A stretch of 64,000 nt of DNA, from positions 1-64,000 of the forward strand of contig NZ_LHZC01000038.1 in NCBI RefSeq assembly GCF_001580615.1, read 5' to 3'. The notes beneath the pieces were generated by a model that saw only the letters and a program-made list of their open reading frames with translations, was not told where the DNA came from and did no database searches. Both the position numbers and the translations under genes were made by a program. This stretch comes from Acetobacter malorum. GTDB taxonomy: Bacteria; Pseudomonadota; Alphaproteobacteria; Acetobacterales; Acetobacteraceae. Of this stretch, positions 44,927 through 54,131 are shown in pieces. Numbering within the stretch: position 1 is the stretch's first letter; every line of letters begins with the position of its first letter.

Positions 44927-46819
44927 TTACAACGCTTGCTTGATGCGTGACGCAACCCCGGACAAAGGTCTGCGCAGCGGGCGCGGCAGCAGATGCCAGC
45001 CACGCGTCAGCACCCGGCGCAGCAGGCTGTGCCGGAAGGGGGCGGGTTCATCCCCCGGGGCTGTGCCGCCATTGAAAATAGCTTCATACCAGAAGGTTTT
45101 CCGCAGGAAGAACCAGTAGAAAAAGCTCAGCGGGGCGTTGCGGTTGTTCCAGGGTTTGGCTTCATACCCGGCATAATGCACAATTTTCGGGTCTTTAAGG
45201 TCTTCCAGAACCTTGGCGCGCCAGTCGGCATTCAGGTGCGGGAAGATCTCACGAATGCTGTTTACACAGTTCCATGACGTATCCAGCATTTTGACTTTGC
45301 CGATCAGATATTTGTTCAGAATATCCTGATCAAGGAACCAGTAGCGCCGGTTGCTCAGATCCCTGATGGCGGCATTGGAAATATTGGCAGCACGGAAGGC
45401 ATCAAGGTCAAACAGGATGACGCCCGCCTGAAAATAGGCATCGCCCCGGCCTTGCAGCCCCAGATATTCGCTCAGATAGCGGCTGGCCGGGAGTGCACCG
45501 GTTTCTTCCATGGAGCGGATGCCTGCGTTCACGAAATTCTTCATGATCAGGTCCGGTGTAGCCGCAATCACGGCGCCATCCAGCTGCGTGTCCCACAGGC
45601 GGCACAGATCGGCCAGAACAATGGTGTCGCAATCAATATAGAGGGCGCGCGGATGGTGCTGGAGTAGTTGCCCCAGTGAGAGCCGGTAGAACGTGGCCGG
45701 TGAGAAATGCATATGCGTGCTGATGCCGCGATACATATGCTGGCAGTCCAGAAAGGTCAGGCTGCCTTTACTGGCGGGCAGGTCGATATGGAATTGCCGC
45801 TGCAGAAGGTTGCGCTTGAGGGGCGGAATGCCGCCATCCAGCACAACCAGCTCCAGAAAATGGTCCCGGTTGAAGGACGCTTTGATGGATTCCAGCAACG
45901 CGGCCAGATGCGGAACAAAATTTTCATCCGCAGCCGTGACAATGGTAACGGCGTTCGCCGCCGGAGCGAGCGGGCTTTTGGGGAGGATGACCTCTTTGCC
46001 GGTTTTTGTATTTTCAAAAAAGCAGCGTGCGCGTTCAATCACACCCTCTTTGGGCACATGGGGGGAGGCCATGAACACATTGAACAGCCGCTCGCCCAGA
46101 TAGCCATAAATCCGGCGCGCCTGTGCGGAGTAATTGGTCAGGTCGGCCCTGTTTTCCACTTCTGAGAGAATGGCGAACAGCCACGCACAATAGGTGTCAA
46201 ACAGGTCCCGCCGGAAGACGAAGACATTCGTGAAGTAGCCCTCATCCGCCGCCATGACCGTATCAAACGCGGGCAGATCATCCGGGTAGAGGTCGGCAAT
46301 GACGGCGCGGGTCAGGGCCAGATCATGCGCGAAGTGGTAATCGGCCTCCACATAATGCTGGTAGAATGACGTAAAGCCGACATTCCGCACGGACCACTTC
46401 TCCGGGAGAATGGCGCAGGCGTTGGGTATGTTTTCAATCGTCTTGCGGACCGTGGCGGCGTTCAGGCCCATCTGCTTCAGCGTCTGGGGCGTCATGTCCT
46501 GCAGGGTAATGCAGCCATACTGGTCGGGTTTGAGGCCTGTGCACGCAAAATCCAGAAACCGCCGATAATGCATGAAGCCGATCCATGCGGCGTCCGGGTC
46601 ATTCTTCCAGGCCCAGTACAGGGCTGTCAGTTCACAATATTCCCGGTTTTTGCTGGAAATCGTGTCGCCCGTGTCATCCCCCCGGATGGGCAGATGTGTA
46701 TTGGCCAGCGCCCGGCCCACCTGAATGGGGCGAAACACGTCATCTTCAAACGTAAAGCCCGCAGCATGATGGCAGACATAAATATGAACCGGGCCTAAGC
46801 CAGTCTGACGTGTGCTCAT
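44927..46819 (-). CDS. DUF4422-glycosyltransferase family 8 fusion
   Basis: The 630-residue protein is two modules. Residues 10-250 match the DUF4422 pattern (IYVCHHAAG, SSKNREYCELTALYWAWKN, WIGFMHYRRF), a putative glycosyltransferase of the GT-A class found in capsule and LPS loci. Residues 285-560 match GT8 (NAVTIVTAADENFVPHLAALLESI, the DxD motif YIDCDTIVLADL, and HYAGYEAKPW at the C-terminal end). The start is the ATG at 46819, 6 bases after AAAGAG; a TTG at 46837 is also in frame. Both halves probably add sugars to the same surface glycan. Confidence 0.85.
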   Translation of the reverse strand: MSTRQTGLGPVHIYVCHHAAGFTFEDDVFRPIQVGRALANTHLPIRGDDTGDTISSKNREYCELTALYWAWKNDPDAAWIGFMHYRRFLDFACTGLKPDQYGCITLQDMTPQTLKQMGLNAATVRKTIENIPNACAILPEKWSVRNVGFTSFYQHYVEADYHFAHDLALTRAVIADLYPDDLPAFDTVMAADEGYFTNVFVFRRDLFDTYCAWLFAILSEVENRADLTNYSAQARRIYGYLGERLFNVFMASPHVPKEGVIERARCFFENTKTGKEVILPKSPLAPAANAVTIVTAADENFVPHLAALLESIKASFNRDHFLELVVLDGGIPPLKRNLLQRQFHIDLPASKGSLTFLDCQHMYRGISTHMHFSPATFYRLSLGQLLQHHPRALYIDCDTIVLADLCRLWDTQLDGAVIAATPDLIMKNFVNAGIRSMEETGALPASRYLSEYLGLQGRGDAYFQAGVILFDLDAFRAANISNAAIRDLSNRRYWFLDQDILNKYLIGKVKMLDTSWNCVNSIREIFPHLNADWRAKVLEDLKDPKIVHYAGYEAKPWNNRNAPLSFFYWFFLRKTFWYEAIFNGGTAPGDEPAPFRHSLLRRVLTRGWHLLPRPLRRPLSGVASRIKQAL

Positions 46820-46873
46820 CGGGCGCTCTTTGTGCAAATCATGAGACTATGGTCCACTGTTTTGTGCCTGCGT

Positions 46874-48103
46874 TCAAGTGCCGGATGTGCGGCGAGGGGC
46901 GGGTTTCCCTCCGCGTGGTGTTTTGGGTGCCTGCTTAGGCTCTGGTGCGTCCGGCAGAGCCTGTTCCTGCGAGAGAATACGCAGGCGGACGGACGCGCCC
47001 AGTTCAATCTGCCGTAGCTTGGTGCGCTCGGCAGCCGCACAAAGCGTCAGCGCGGAGCCGGTCTGGCCAGCCCGGCCTGTACGGCCAATGCGATGCAGGT
47101 AGGCTTCCGGCTGGTCTGGTGGATCATAATTCACCACGTTTTTCACGGAGGGCAGGTCCAGCCCGCGTGCGGCAATATCGGTTGCCACCAGTACCAGAAT
47201 TTTGCCTCCCGCAAAGCTGGCCACCGTTGCGTTGCGCTGGGCCTGAGAGAGGTCAGCATGCAGGGGCGCGGCCTGAACGCGGGCTTTTTTGAGCGTTGCG
47301 GCCAGCTGATCCGCTTCAGCTTTGGTTTTGACGAAAACAATCGCCCGGTTGGTGCGGTCGCGCATGAAGAACTGCCGCAGGAAGCCGGTTTTCTGCGCAG
47401 GCTCTATAAAGAGTGCGCCCTGACGAATGGGGCCTCGCTTTTCTGCCGCCCGGGTAATGTGGATTTCTTCTGGCCGCCGCAGGAGTTGCTGCACAGTCTG
47501 TTTAAGAGCTGCTGGCAGCGTTGCGGAGAAAAACAGCGTCTGCCGGACAGGCGGCAGCTGGCTGACAATGGCCGCACTTTCTTCAAAAAACTCAGGGGAG
47601 AACAGGCGGTCCCCTTCATCCATCACCACGCGGGTGCAGGAGGCAAGCATGATTTCCCCACCATCCGCAAAATCCAGCAGGCGGCCGGGAGTGGCAATCA
47701 GCACACGCGGGCCGTCATGCAGCAGGCGCTCGGCCTGATGGGCTCTGTCAGCACCGCCATAAAGCGGCACGACGGCAACGGTGCCTGCTTTCTGGCGGGA
47801 GTTGTCGGCTTTCTGGCCCAGACAGGTGCGGAACACACGGGCTGTCTGCAAGGCCAGCTCACGCGTGGGCACCAGCACCAGCACATCCTGCGCGCGTTTG
47901 CTTTCCAGCAGCTGCTGCAGCATGGGCAGCGCATAGGCTGCTGTTTTGCCCGTGCCGGTGGGGGCAATGGCCAGAATATCTTTCTGGGCAAGGGCTGCGG
48001 GAATGGCGGCTTGCTGGATAGGCGTTGGCTCTTCCATGCCTGCTTGTGCGGCCCATGTGCACAAAGACGGCAGAAGGCCCATTGCCTCAAAGCTGTTGGA
48101 CAT
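46874..48103 (-). CDS. DEAD-box RNA helicase, motif II reads DEGD
   Basis: The 409-residue protein has the RecA-like core of RhlE-type helicases: the Q motif (TPIQQAAIP), motif I APTGTGKTAAYALP, motif Ia PTRELALQ, motif III FSATLPAAL, motif V DIAARGLDLPSV and motif VI HRIGRTGRAG. Motif II at residues 162-165 is DEGD instead of DEAD. The catalytic Asp-Glu and final Asp are kept, so ATP hydrolysis is probably retained. The tail is short and basic. It is divergent from the ELM1-family gene. Confidence 0.94.
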   Translation of the reverse strand: MSNSFEAMGLLPSLCTWAAQAGMEEPTPIQQAAIPAALAQKDILAIAPTGTGKTAAYALPMLQQLLESKRAQDVLVLVPTRELALQTARVFRTCLGQKADNSRQKAGTVAVVPLYGGADRAHQAERLLHDGPRVLIATPGRLLDFADGGEIMLASCTRVVMDEGDRLFSPEFFEESAAIVSQLPPVRQTLFFSATLPAALKQTVQQLLRRPEEIHITRAAEKRGPIRQGALFIEPAQKTGFLRQFFMRDRTNRAIVFVKTKAEADQLAATLKKARVQAAPLHADLSQAQRNATVASFAGGKILVLVATDIAARGLDLPSVKNVVNYDPPDQPEAYLHRIGRTGRAGQTGSALTLCAAAERTKLRQIELGASVRLRILSQEQALPDAPEPKQAPKTPRGGKPAPRRTSGT

Positions 48104-48157
48104 GCTGTGTGGTATCCGTCCTGACCGGGTTTGAAACGAAAAAAGCAGGGGAGCCTG

Positions 48158-49168
48158 ATGGCTGAAGACGTATATGCCGGAAAGGTGCCGGGTTCAAACC
48201 CTGTCTCTGCTCTGGTGGTGGGAGAAGATTTTGCCGGGATGCGCTCTCAGGCTCTGGGGCTGGCAAGCCGGGCAGGGTGGGAGAGTTGCTTTCAGGCCGT
48301 CAGCCCCGGTCGTCTGGCGCGTCTGATGCTTGCCGGCCCGCAGGTTCTGGCGCGTCCTTTTTTGCGCACAGCTTCAGGCACCCCGTTTGAGGCCATGCCG
48401 GAGCTGGCACAGGCGAATGTGGTGATCAGCATTGGTGGCAAAGGGGGCGCGATTGGTGCGGCTTTGCGTGCGCCGGGGCGGCCTGTGGTGCAGGTGCAAA
48501 ATCCGCGTCAGTCTCTGGAGCGGTTTGATCTGATTGTGGCCTGTGAGCATGACGAAATTTCCGGCCCCAATGTGCTGCTGGGCCGCACGGCGTTGCATGG
48601 CCTGACACCGAAGGTTCTGGCGCAGGCGCGGCAGGAGTGGATGCCGCGTTTTGCTGCTCTGCCACGCCCGCTGATTGCCGGACTGGTGGGCGGCTCCAAC
48701 GGGCGGTTTAAGTTTGGTGTGCCGGAAGCCCATAAGCTGGGGGCGCTGCTGGCGCAGGCTGTAAGGCAGCAGGGCGGAAGTCTGATTGTTACCCCCTCCC
48801 GCCGGACAGACCCGGACGCCCTGCGGGTGCTAACGGACCTGGTGGAAGGTGCAGGCGGCACGGTCTGGAATGGTGAGGGAGACAATCCTTATCGGGGACT
48901 GGTGGCCTGTGCGGACAGCCTTGTGGTGACCATGGATAGTGTCTCTATGGTGTCCGAAGCCGTGGCGGGGCCGGCCAGCGTGTTTGTGTTTCCCCTGCCG
49001 GGCCGCTCCCGGCGGATTACCTGCTTCCTGCAAGGGCTGGAAGCAGCCGGGCGCATCCGCATGCTGGATGCTGATGTACCCGCGCAAGGTCTGACGGCAT
49101 GGGCTGTCACGCCGCTGGATGATACGCCGGAGCTGGTCGCAGAAATGCATCGGCGACTGGGTTTTTAG
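48158..49168 (+). CDS. ELM1-family (DUF1022/GtrOC1-like) protein
   Basis: The 336-residue protein matches the ELM1 family, once linked to mitochondrial fission in plants: VVISIGGKGGAIGAALRAPGRPVVQVQNPR, DEISGPNVLLGRTALHGLTP, GLVGGSNGRFKFG and DSVSMVSEAVAGPASVFVFPLPG. The fold resembles GT-B nucleotide-sugar enzymes, so a glycosyltransferase-like activity is possible. The ATG at 48158 follows AGGGGAGCC; an in-frame codon at 48131 is less likely. Its neighbours to the left are glycosyltransferases. Confidence 0.85.
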   Translation: MAEDVYAGKVPGSNPVSALVVGEDFAGMRSQALGLASRAGWESCFQAVSPGRLARLMLAGPQVLARPFLRTASGTPFEAMPELAQANVVISIGGKGGAIGAALRAPGRPVVQVQNPRQSLERFDLIVACEHDEISGPNVLLGRTALHGLTPKVLAQARQEWMPRFAALPRPLIAGLVGGSNGRFKFGVPEAHKLGALLAQAVRQQGGSLIVTPSRRTDPDALRVLTDLVEGAGGTVWNGEGDNPYRGLVACADSLVVTMDSVSMVSEAVAGPASVFVFPLPGRSRRITCFLQGLEAAGRIRMLDADVPAQGLTAWAVTPLDDTPELVAEMHRRLGF

Positions 49169-49253
49169 GGGCAGCGTTTCCCAGATCGGTCAGTGACTTC
49201 CCGGCGGCAGGCGCTTAAGAGAAACACACAAAGCAGAACCAAAAGGAAAAGCC

Positions 49254-49508
49254 ATGAACAAGCAGCAACCGGGTGGCGTGGTGTTCAGAACCCTTGTGCA
49301 GATTAATGCCGGGCGGTCTTTTCTGGCCAATCTGGGCGGGTTTGCCTGCGTCGTCCTGATGCTGGGGCTGGCCAATATTTTCTGCCGCAGCATTTTGCAC
49401 ACGGATCTGCTGTTTGAACTACGGCTGCTGATTGTGGCTGTTGCTCTGTATTTCTTTGTCCCGCCGCTCGCACTCTGGCTGTGGACAGGCCGCACGTCAG
49501 ACAAATAG
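49254..49508 (+). CDS. small membrane protein, function unknown
   Basis: The 84-residue product has two predicted membrane helices (LANLGGFACVVLMLGLANIF and LLIVAVALYFFVPPLALWLW) with a basic C-terminus. An AAAAGGAAAAG ribosome binding site lies just before the ATG. I recognise no family. It precedes the YjdM gene by 85 bases. Confidence 0.7.
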   Translation: MNKQQPGGVVFRTLVQINAGRSFLANLGGFACVVLMLGLANIFCRSILHTDLLFELRLLIVAVALYFFVPPLALWLWTGRTSDK

Positions 49509-49596
49509 TAACAGGCTGAGCCGTGCGTCCAAGGGCCGTCAGGGGTAGGAGAGGCGCGGGATCCGTGCTTTAGGACACTCCATAACAACGAGGTTG

Positions 49597-49956
49597 ATGA
49601 TGGATAGTGACGTTAAGTGCCCCAAATGCGGTTCCGCCTATGCGTATCAGGATGGCGCATTGTGGATCTGCCCGGAATGCGGGCACGAATGGAGCCAGCA
49701 GGATCAGGCCGCCGAGGCTGATGGCGCAGAAGGCTCAACGGAAATCCGCGATGCCAACGGCAATGTTCTGGCGGATGGGGATACTGTGACCGTGATCAAG
49801 GATCTGAAGGTCAAAGGGTCTTCACTGGTGGTCAAAGGCGGCACGAAGGTTAAGGGCATCCGTCTGGCAGATGGCGGAGACGGGCATGACATTGCCTGCA
49901 AGATCCCAAGCATCGGGGCCATGAACCTGAAATCTGAGTTCGTGAAGAAATCCTGA
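49597..49956 (+). CDS. yjdM: YjdM/PhnA-family zinc-ribbon protein
   Basis: The protein of about 119 residues matches YjdM (formerly PhnA): two CxxC knuckles (CPKCGSAY and CPECGHEW) followed by a small beta domain with [29 protein letters not shown]. Despite the old name it is not a phosphonoacetate hydrolase, and its function is unknown. Two adjacent ATGs (49597, 49600) are equally plausible starts. Confidence 0.9.
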   Translation: MMDSDVKCPKCGSAYAYQDGALWICPECGHEWSQQDQAAEADGAEGSTEIRDANGNVLADGDTVTVIKDLKVKGSSLVVKGGTKVKGIRLADGGDGHDIACKIPSIGAMNLKSEFVKKS

Positions 49957-49992
49957 CCTTACGGCAGGGAAACCGGCCTGTTGCGTCAAGAT

Positions 49993-50053
49993 AAAAAAGC
50001 GGCCCGAATGCCAGCACAGAATTTTCTGGCTGCGTGTTCAGGGCCGTTTTTTT
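49993..50053. terminator. bidirectional terminator
   Basis: The stem cggccc 50000-50005 pairs with gggccg 50041-50046 and encloses an inner gccag/ctggc hairpin. It is flanked by an A-run (49993-49998) on the left and seven Ts (50047-50053) on the right. It can stop both the rightward yjdM transcript and the leftward small-membrane-protein transcript. Confidence 0.9.
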
Positions 50054-50246
50054 AAACCCAGATTGTGCCGAGCAGAATAAGCGTCCCGACAATCAGGGCG
50101 GCCACATGGCGCATGACGTGCTCGGGAGAGTCTGGCGGCAAAACCAGATAATACTGAAAGCAGTAGATCAGCAGGCCGCAGCCCACGATCACCAGAATGG
50201 TGCGGGCAATGGGGAAGGAAGAAAAATCACGCGGGTCAAGCTGCAT
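50052..50246 (-). CDS. small two-helix membrane protein, function unknown
   Basis: The 64-residue product has two hydrophobic segments (ILVIVGCGLLIYCFQYYLVL and VAALIVGTLILLGTIWV). A GGAGGAGA ribosome binding site lies 7 bases before the ATG, which makes it a likely real gene. Its last bases fall in the bidirectional terminator. I recognise no family. Confidence 0.75.
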   Translation of the reverse strand: MQLDPRDFSSFPIARTILVIVGCGLLIYCFQYYLVLPPDSPEHVMRHVAALIVGTLILLGTIWV

Positions 50247-50282
50247 GGTGTGGTCTCCTCCCTCCGGGCCTAAGTCTTTGCC

Positions 50283-51176
50283 TTATGTGCCTGAAAAAGC
50301 CGAGACAGGGTAGCCTTGTACGAACAGGGCTGTTCTGAGTGATGTCTGGTTGATCTGCGCTGCAACCGCTTTGCGCACAACCGGCTTGGCATGGAAGGCC
50401 AGCCCCAGACCGGCCTTTTTCAGCATCGGCAGATCGTTCGCCCCATCCCCAATTGCCAGTGTTTCCACCTGCGGGATGCCATGCTCAGCGGCCAGACGTT
50501 CCAGCAGAGCCAGCTTGGTATCCGGCCCCAGAATGGGGTGCCCGGTTTCACCCGTCAGAAGGCCCTGTGCCTCATCTACAATCAGCGTGTTGGCGTGGTC
50601 TTCATCAAAGCCGCACAGACCAGCCACGCGGGAGGTGAAGAAAGTGAACCCGCCCGACACAAGGGCGGTATGGGCCCCGTGCACGTGCATGGTCTGCACC
50701 ATTTCTTTAGCGCCCTCGTTCAGGGTGACATCTTTCCACGCCTTTTCCAGCAGGGCTGATGGAAAGCCTTTCAGCAGAGCCACGCGTTCGCGCAGGGCAG
50801 TGGCAAAATCCAGCTCACCATTCATGGAGCGAGTGGTAATGGCGGCAATTTTCTCACCAATGCCCGCATGGGCTGCCAGATCATCCAGCGTTTCATTCGC
50901 CACGATGGTGCTGTCCATGTCCGACACCAGCAGGCGTTTGCGTCGGCTGGCCTGATGTGTCAGGACCGCATCAATCGCCCGGCCTTCCAGTGCAGCATGC
51001 AGGGCAGGCAGGCGCTCCGCTGCTGTGGCGGGGCAGGGGATATCAACCGCTTCTTCGGGTGAGAGAACGGTGATGTCCCGTGCGCCATCCAGAGCATCCC
51101 GCGCGAGGGCGATGGTGGCGTTATCAAGGGTGGTGGCGTCGCGTTGTGCGACAAGTGTCAGAACAAAGCTCATCAT
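50283..51176 (-). CDS. serB: phosphoserine phosphatase
   Basis: SerB makes serine from phosphoserine. The 297-residue protein has an N-terminal ACT-like region, then a HAD domain: motif I VSDMDSTIVANETLDDLA with the nucleophile Asp, motif II LVSGGFTFF and motif III/IV IGDGANDLPMLKKAGLG. The frame is open to 51362, but the double ATG at 51176/51173 (MMSFVLTLVAQ) matches the family start. It is divergent from miaA by 30 bases. Confidence 0.95.
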   Translation of the reverse strand: MMSFVLTLVAQRDATTLDNATIALARDALDGARDITVLSPEEAVDIPCPATAAERLPALHAALEGRAIDAVLTHQASRRKRLLVSDMDSTIVANETLDDLAAHAGIGEKIAAITTRSMNGELDFATALRERVALLKGFPSALLEKAWKDVTLNEGAKEMVQTMHVHGAHTALVSGGFTFFTSRVAGLCGFDEDHANTLIVDEAQGLLTGETGHPILGPDTKLALLERLAAEHGIPQVETLAIGDGANDLPMLKKAGLGLAFHAKPVVRKAVAAQINQTSLRTALFVQGYPVSAFSGT

Positions 51177-51206
51177 TTCAGATCGGTGTGTGACAGGAAT
51201 GCCCGC

Positions 51207-52208
51207 ATGAAGCAAGCGGAAGACCAGACAACCCAACCCCCGGCCCTGATCATTGCCGGACCGACCTGTTCGGGCAAATCTGCTCTCGCACTTGCGGTGG
51301 CGAAGGAACTGGGCGGCACCATTATCAATGCGGATTCCATGCAGGTGTACAAGGATCTGCATGTGCTAACCGCCCGCCCGAGTGCGGCGGATGAGCAGGC
51401 TGTGCCGCATCGCCTTTATGGTGTTTTGCCCGCAGCGGAAAAAGGCAGCGTGGCCTGGTGGCGCACGCAGGCGCTTGCCGCCATGGAAGAGGCATGGGCT
51501 GCGGGCCGCCTGCCCATTCTGTGCGGTGGCACCGGAATGTACATGCGCGCTTTGACTGATGGGCTGGCGGAAATTCCCGATTGTGGGGAAGCCGCCCGGA
51601 CGGAAGCCCGCACACTGGTGGCGGAAGAAGGTGCCCCCGCTCTGCATGCCCGGCTGGCGGAGGTTGATCCTGAAATGGCAGCCCGCTTGCAGCCGGTTGA
51701 TTCGCAGCGTGTCTCCCGTGCGTGGGAAGTGTGGCGGGGCACGGGTCGGAGTCTGGCATGGTGGCAGGCTCAGCCGGGGCTGCCGCCTGCGCCGTGTCGG
51801 TTTGTTGCCCTGCGCCTGTTGCCACCCCGGCCAGAACTGCGGGCGAGAATCGCTCTGCGGTTTGAAGCCATGATGCAGCATGGCGCGGTGGAAGAAGTGC
51901 GTTCTTTATTATTACAAAAACTGGACCCAGCCCTGCCAGCCATGCGGGCGCATGGCGTGCCGGAGCTTGCGGCCATGTTGCGCGGGGAGATGCCCGAGGA
52001 GGAAGCAGCGCGCCTCGCGACCCTTGCAACGGGCCGTTACACGCGGCGTCAGGCCACGTGGTTTGCGCATCATGACCTGACAAAACCCGGTCTGACGTAT
52101 GATCTTGATACGTGCATAGCTGGGTTTGAGAAATTTTCGGAAAGAAAACGATGCGAAATTATTTCTTTTATTCTTTCTGGGATTGACGGTTGCCAATGGG
52201 TTCCCTAA
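51207..52208 (+). CDS. miaA: tRNA dimethylallyltransferase
   Basis: MiaA adds a dimethylallyl group to A37 of tRNAs that read codons starting with U. The 333-residue protein has the P-loop IIAGPTCSGKSALALAVA, INADSMQVYKDL, LYGVLPA, GGTGMYMRAL and the C-terminal RYTRRQATWFAHH, all typical of MiaA. The frame is open to 51144; the ATG at 51207 (MKQAEDQ) is chosen because it lies just before the conserved block. It ends 39 bases before ilvB. Confidence 0.95.
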   Translation: MKQAEDQTTQPPALIIAGPTCSGKSALALAVAKELGGTIINADSMQVYKDLHVLTARPSAADEQAVPHRLYGVLPAAEKGSVAWWRTQALAAMEEAWAAGRLPILCGGTGMYMRALTDGLAEIPDCGEAARTEARTLVAEEGAPALHARLAEVDPEMAARLQPVDSQRVSRAWEVWRGTGRSLAWWQAQPGLPPAPCRFVALRLLPPRPELRARIALRFEAMMQHGAVEEVRSLLLQKLDPALPAMRAHGVPELAAMLRGEMPEEEAARLATLATGRYTRRQATWFAHHDLTKPGLTYDLDTCIAGFEKFSERKRCEIISFILSGIDGCQWVP

Positions 52209-52246
52209 AGATGCGGCCCAGCCCCTCCATGGGAGAACAGGATAAG

Positions 52247-54061
52247 ATGACACCGCAAACCGCCTCTTCAGCACCCGATGCACAGAAACCGCAGACCCTT
52301 CCGGGCGCGGAAGTGCTTATGCGCGCGCTAGATGAGCAGGGTGTGGAGGTTATTTTCGGCTATCCCGGCGGCGCAGTGCTGCCGATTTATGATGCCCTGT
52401 TCAAACAGAACCGTATTCGCCACGTGCTGGTGCGGCATGAGCAGGCTGCCGTGCACGCAGCGGAAGCCTATGCCCGCTCCACCGGCAAGGTGGGCGTTGT
52501 GCTGGTGACGAGCGGCCCCGGCGCCACCAATGCGGTGACCGGCCTGCTGGACGCCCTGATGGACTCCATTCCGCTGGTCTGCCTCTCCGGGCAGGTGCCG
52601 TCTTCCCTGATCGGGAATGATGCGTTTCAGGAAGCCGACACCACGGGCATTACCCGCCCGGTGACGAAATACAATTATCTGGTGCGCCGGCCGGAAGATC
52701 TGGCTCCTGCGGTGCATGAGGCGTTTACGATTGCCCGCTCTGGCCGCCCCGGTCCGGTGCTGATTGATCTGCCCAAGAACATCACGGTGGGTGATGCCCC
52801 GTATCTTGCCGCCAGCCAGACGCCGATGCGCGTTGCCAAAGGTACGGCTGAGCCGGACCGCGAGGCCGTAAAGCGTGCCGTTGCCGCCATGAAAAAGGCG
52901 CGTCGTCCGCTGTTTTATACGGGCGGCGGCGTGATCAACGCTGGCCCGAAGGCCTGTGAGAACCTGCGCAAGCTGGTGAAGCTGACGGGGTTCCCCATCA
53001 CCTCCACACTGATGGGCTTTGGGGCCTATCCGGGGAACGATAAGCAGTATCTGGGCATGCTGGGCATGCACGGCATGTACGAGGCCAATCTGGCCACTCA
53101 TGGCTGTGATGTGCTGATTGCTCTGGGCAGCCGGTTTGATGACCGCGTGACGGGCCGGGTGGATGCGTTCTCCCCGGATTCCTTCAAGATCCATGCCGAT
53201 ATTGATGCCTCCCAGATCAACAAGATCATCCCTGTAGATCAGCCGATTGTGGGCGATGCCGGGCGGATTATCGAAATGATGATCGAAGAGTGGGAAAAAG
53301 AACCCGCTTACGCGCATCAGGCCGATCTCGCCGCATGGTGGGAGCAGATTGAAGCATGGCGCGCGCTGGACTGCCTGCGGTTCTCGCAGGATCAGGCCCC
53401 GGATGCCGTCATCAAGCCGCAGCAGGCTATCCGCCGGATTTATGAACTGGCGCGTGAGACGGGCCGGGATACGTATGTCTCCACCGAAGTTGGCCAGCAT
53501 CAGATGTGGGCAGCCCAGTTCTTCCGGTTTGATGACCCGAACCGCTGGCTGACGTCCGGTGGTCTCGGCACCATGGGCTATGGCCTGCCCGCAGCCGTTG
53601 GCGCGCAGATTGCGCACCCGGAAGCTCTGGTGCTGGATATTGCCGGTGAGGCTTCTACCCTGATGAACATTCAGGAACTGGGCACCATCGCGCAGTATCG
53701 CCTGCCGGTTAAGCTGTTCATTATCAACAACCACTATATGGGCATGGTGCGCCAGTGGCAGGAACTGCTGCACGGGTCTCGCTATTCCGAAAGCTATAGT
53801 GATGCCCTGCCGGACTTTGTGAAGCTGGCGGAAAGCTTCCATGCCAAAGGCCTGCGGGCCACACGGATGGAAGAGCTGGATGACACCATTCGTGCGGCTC
53901 TGAACCACGATGGCCCGGTGGTTGTGGATCTGTGCGTGACGGAAGGGGAAAACTGCTTCCCCATGATCCCGTCCGGTGCGGCGCATAATGAAATGATCCT
54001 TGGTCCGGACCAGGAAGAACGCGGGGCGAAGGTCACGCGTGAGGGCATGATGCTCGTCTGA
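52247..54061 (+). CDS. ilvB: acetolactate synthase large subunit
   Basis: IlvB is the ThDP- and FAD-dependent catalytic subunit that makes acetolactate or acetohydroxybutyrate. The 604-residue protein has the catalytic Glu in RHEQAAVHAAEAYAR, the TSGPGATN loop, GRPGPVLIDLPKN, RFDDRVTG and the ThDP-binding segment with GE-A-S...INNHYMGMVRQWQE. Several in-frame ATGs exist; 52247 follows GGGAGAACAGGATAAG and is preferred. It overlaps none of miaA. No leader peptide with branched-chain codons was seen upstream. Confidence 0.96.
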   Translation: MTPQTASSAPDAQKPQTLPGAEVLMRALDEQGVEVIFGYPGGAVLPIYDALFKQNRIRHVLVRHEQAAVHAAEAYARSTGKVGVVLVTSGPGATNAVTGLLDALMDSIPLVCLSGQVPSSLIGNDAFQEADTTGITRPVTKYNYLVRRPEDLAPAVHEAFTIARSGRPGPVLIDLPKNITVGDAPYLAASQTPMRVAKGTAEPDREAVKRAVAAMKKARRPLFYTGGGVINAGPKACENLRKLVKLTGFPITSTLMGFGAYPGNDKQYLGMLGMHGMYEANLATHGCDVLIALGSRFDDRVTGRVDAFSPDSFKIHADIDASQINKIIPVDQPIVGDAGRIIEMMIEEWEKEPAYAHQADLAAWWEQIEAWRALDCLRFSQDQAPDAVIKPQQAIRRIYELARETGRDTYVSTEVGQHQMWAAQFFRFDDPNRWLTSGGLGTMGYGLPAAVGAQIAHPEALVLDIAGEASTLMNIQELGTIAQYRLPVKLFIINNHYMGMVRQWQELLHGSRYSESYSDALPDFVKLAESFHAKGLRATRMEELDDTIRAALNHDGPVVVDLCVTEGENCFPMIPSGAAHNEMILGPDQEERGAKVTREGMMLV

Positions 54062-54081
54062 TTGCTCCTCTTTCCTTCTTT

Positions 54082-54100
54082 GCCGTGTGCAGCGCACGGC
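54082..54100 (+). promoter_or_regulatory. ilvB-ilvN intercistronic hairpin
   Basis: The stem gccgtg 54082-54087 pairs with cacggc 54095-54100 around a seven-base loop, 20 bases after the ilvB stop. There is no T-run, so it may tune the ratio of the two subunits or stabilise the messenger. Confidence 0.4.
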
Positions 54101-54131
54101 TTGTTCTGGCGTGTTTTCAGGAAATTTTTCA

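Noticed and set aside
48189-48206. T-arm-like sequence (GGGTTCAAACCC) suggesting a tRNA
   Set aside because: No acceptor, D or anticodon stem can be built around it, and it falls in the coding sequence of the ELM1-family gene.
52050-52246. Possible leader-peptide attenuator before ilvB
   Set aside because: The region is mostly the 3' end of miaA. No short frame rich in Leu, Val or Ile codons and no terminator/antiterminator pair was seen.
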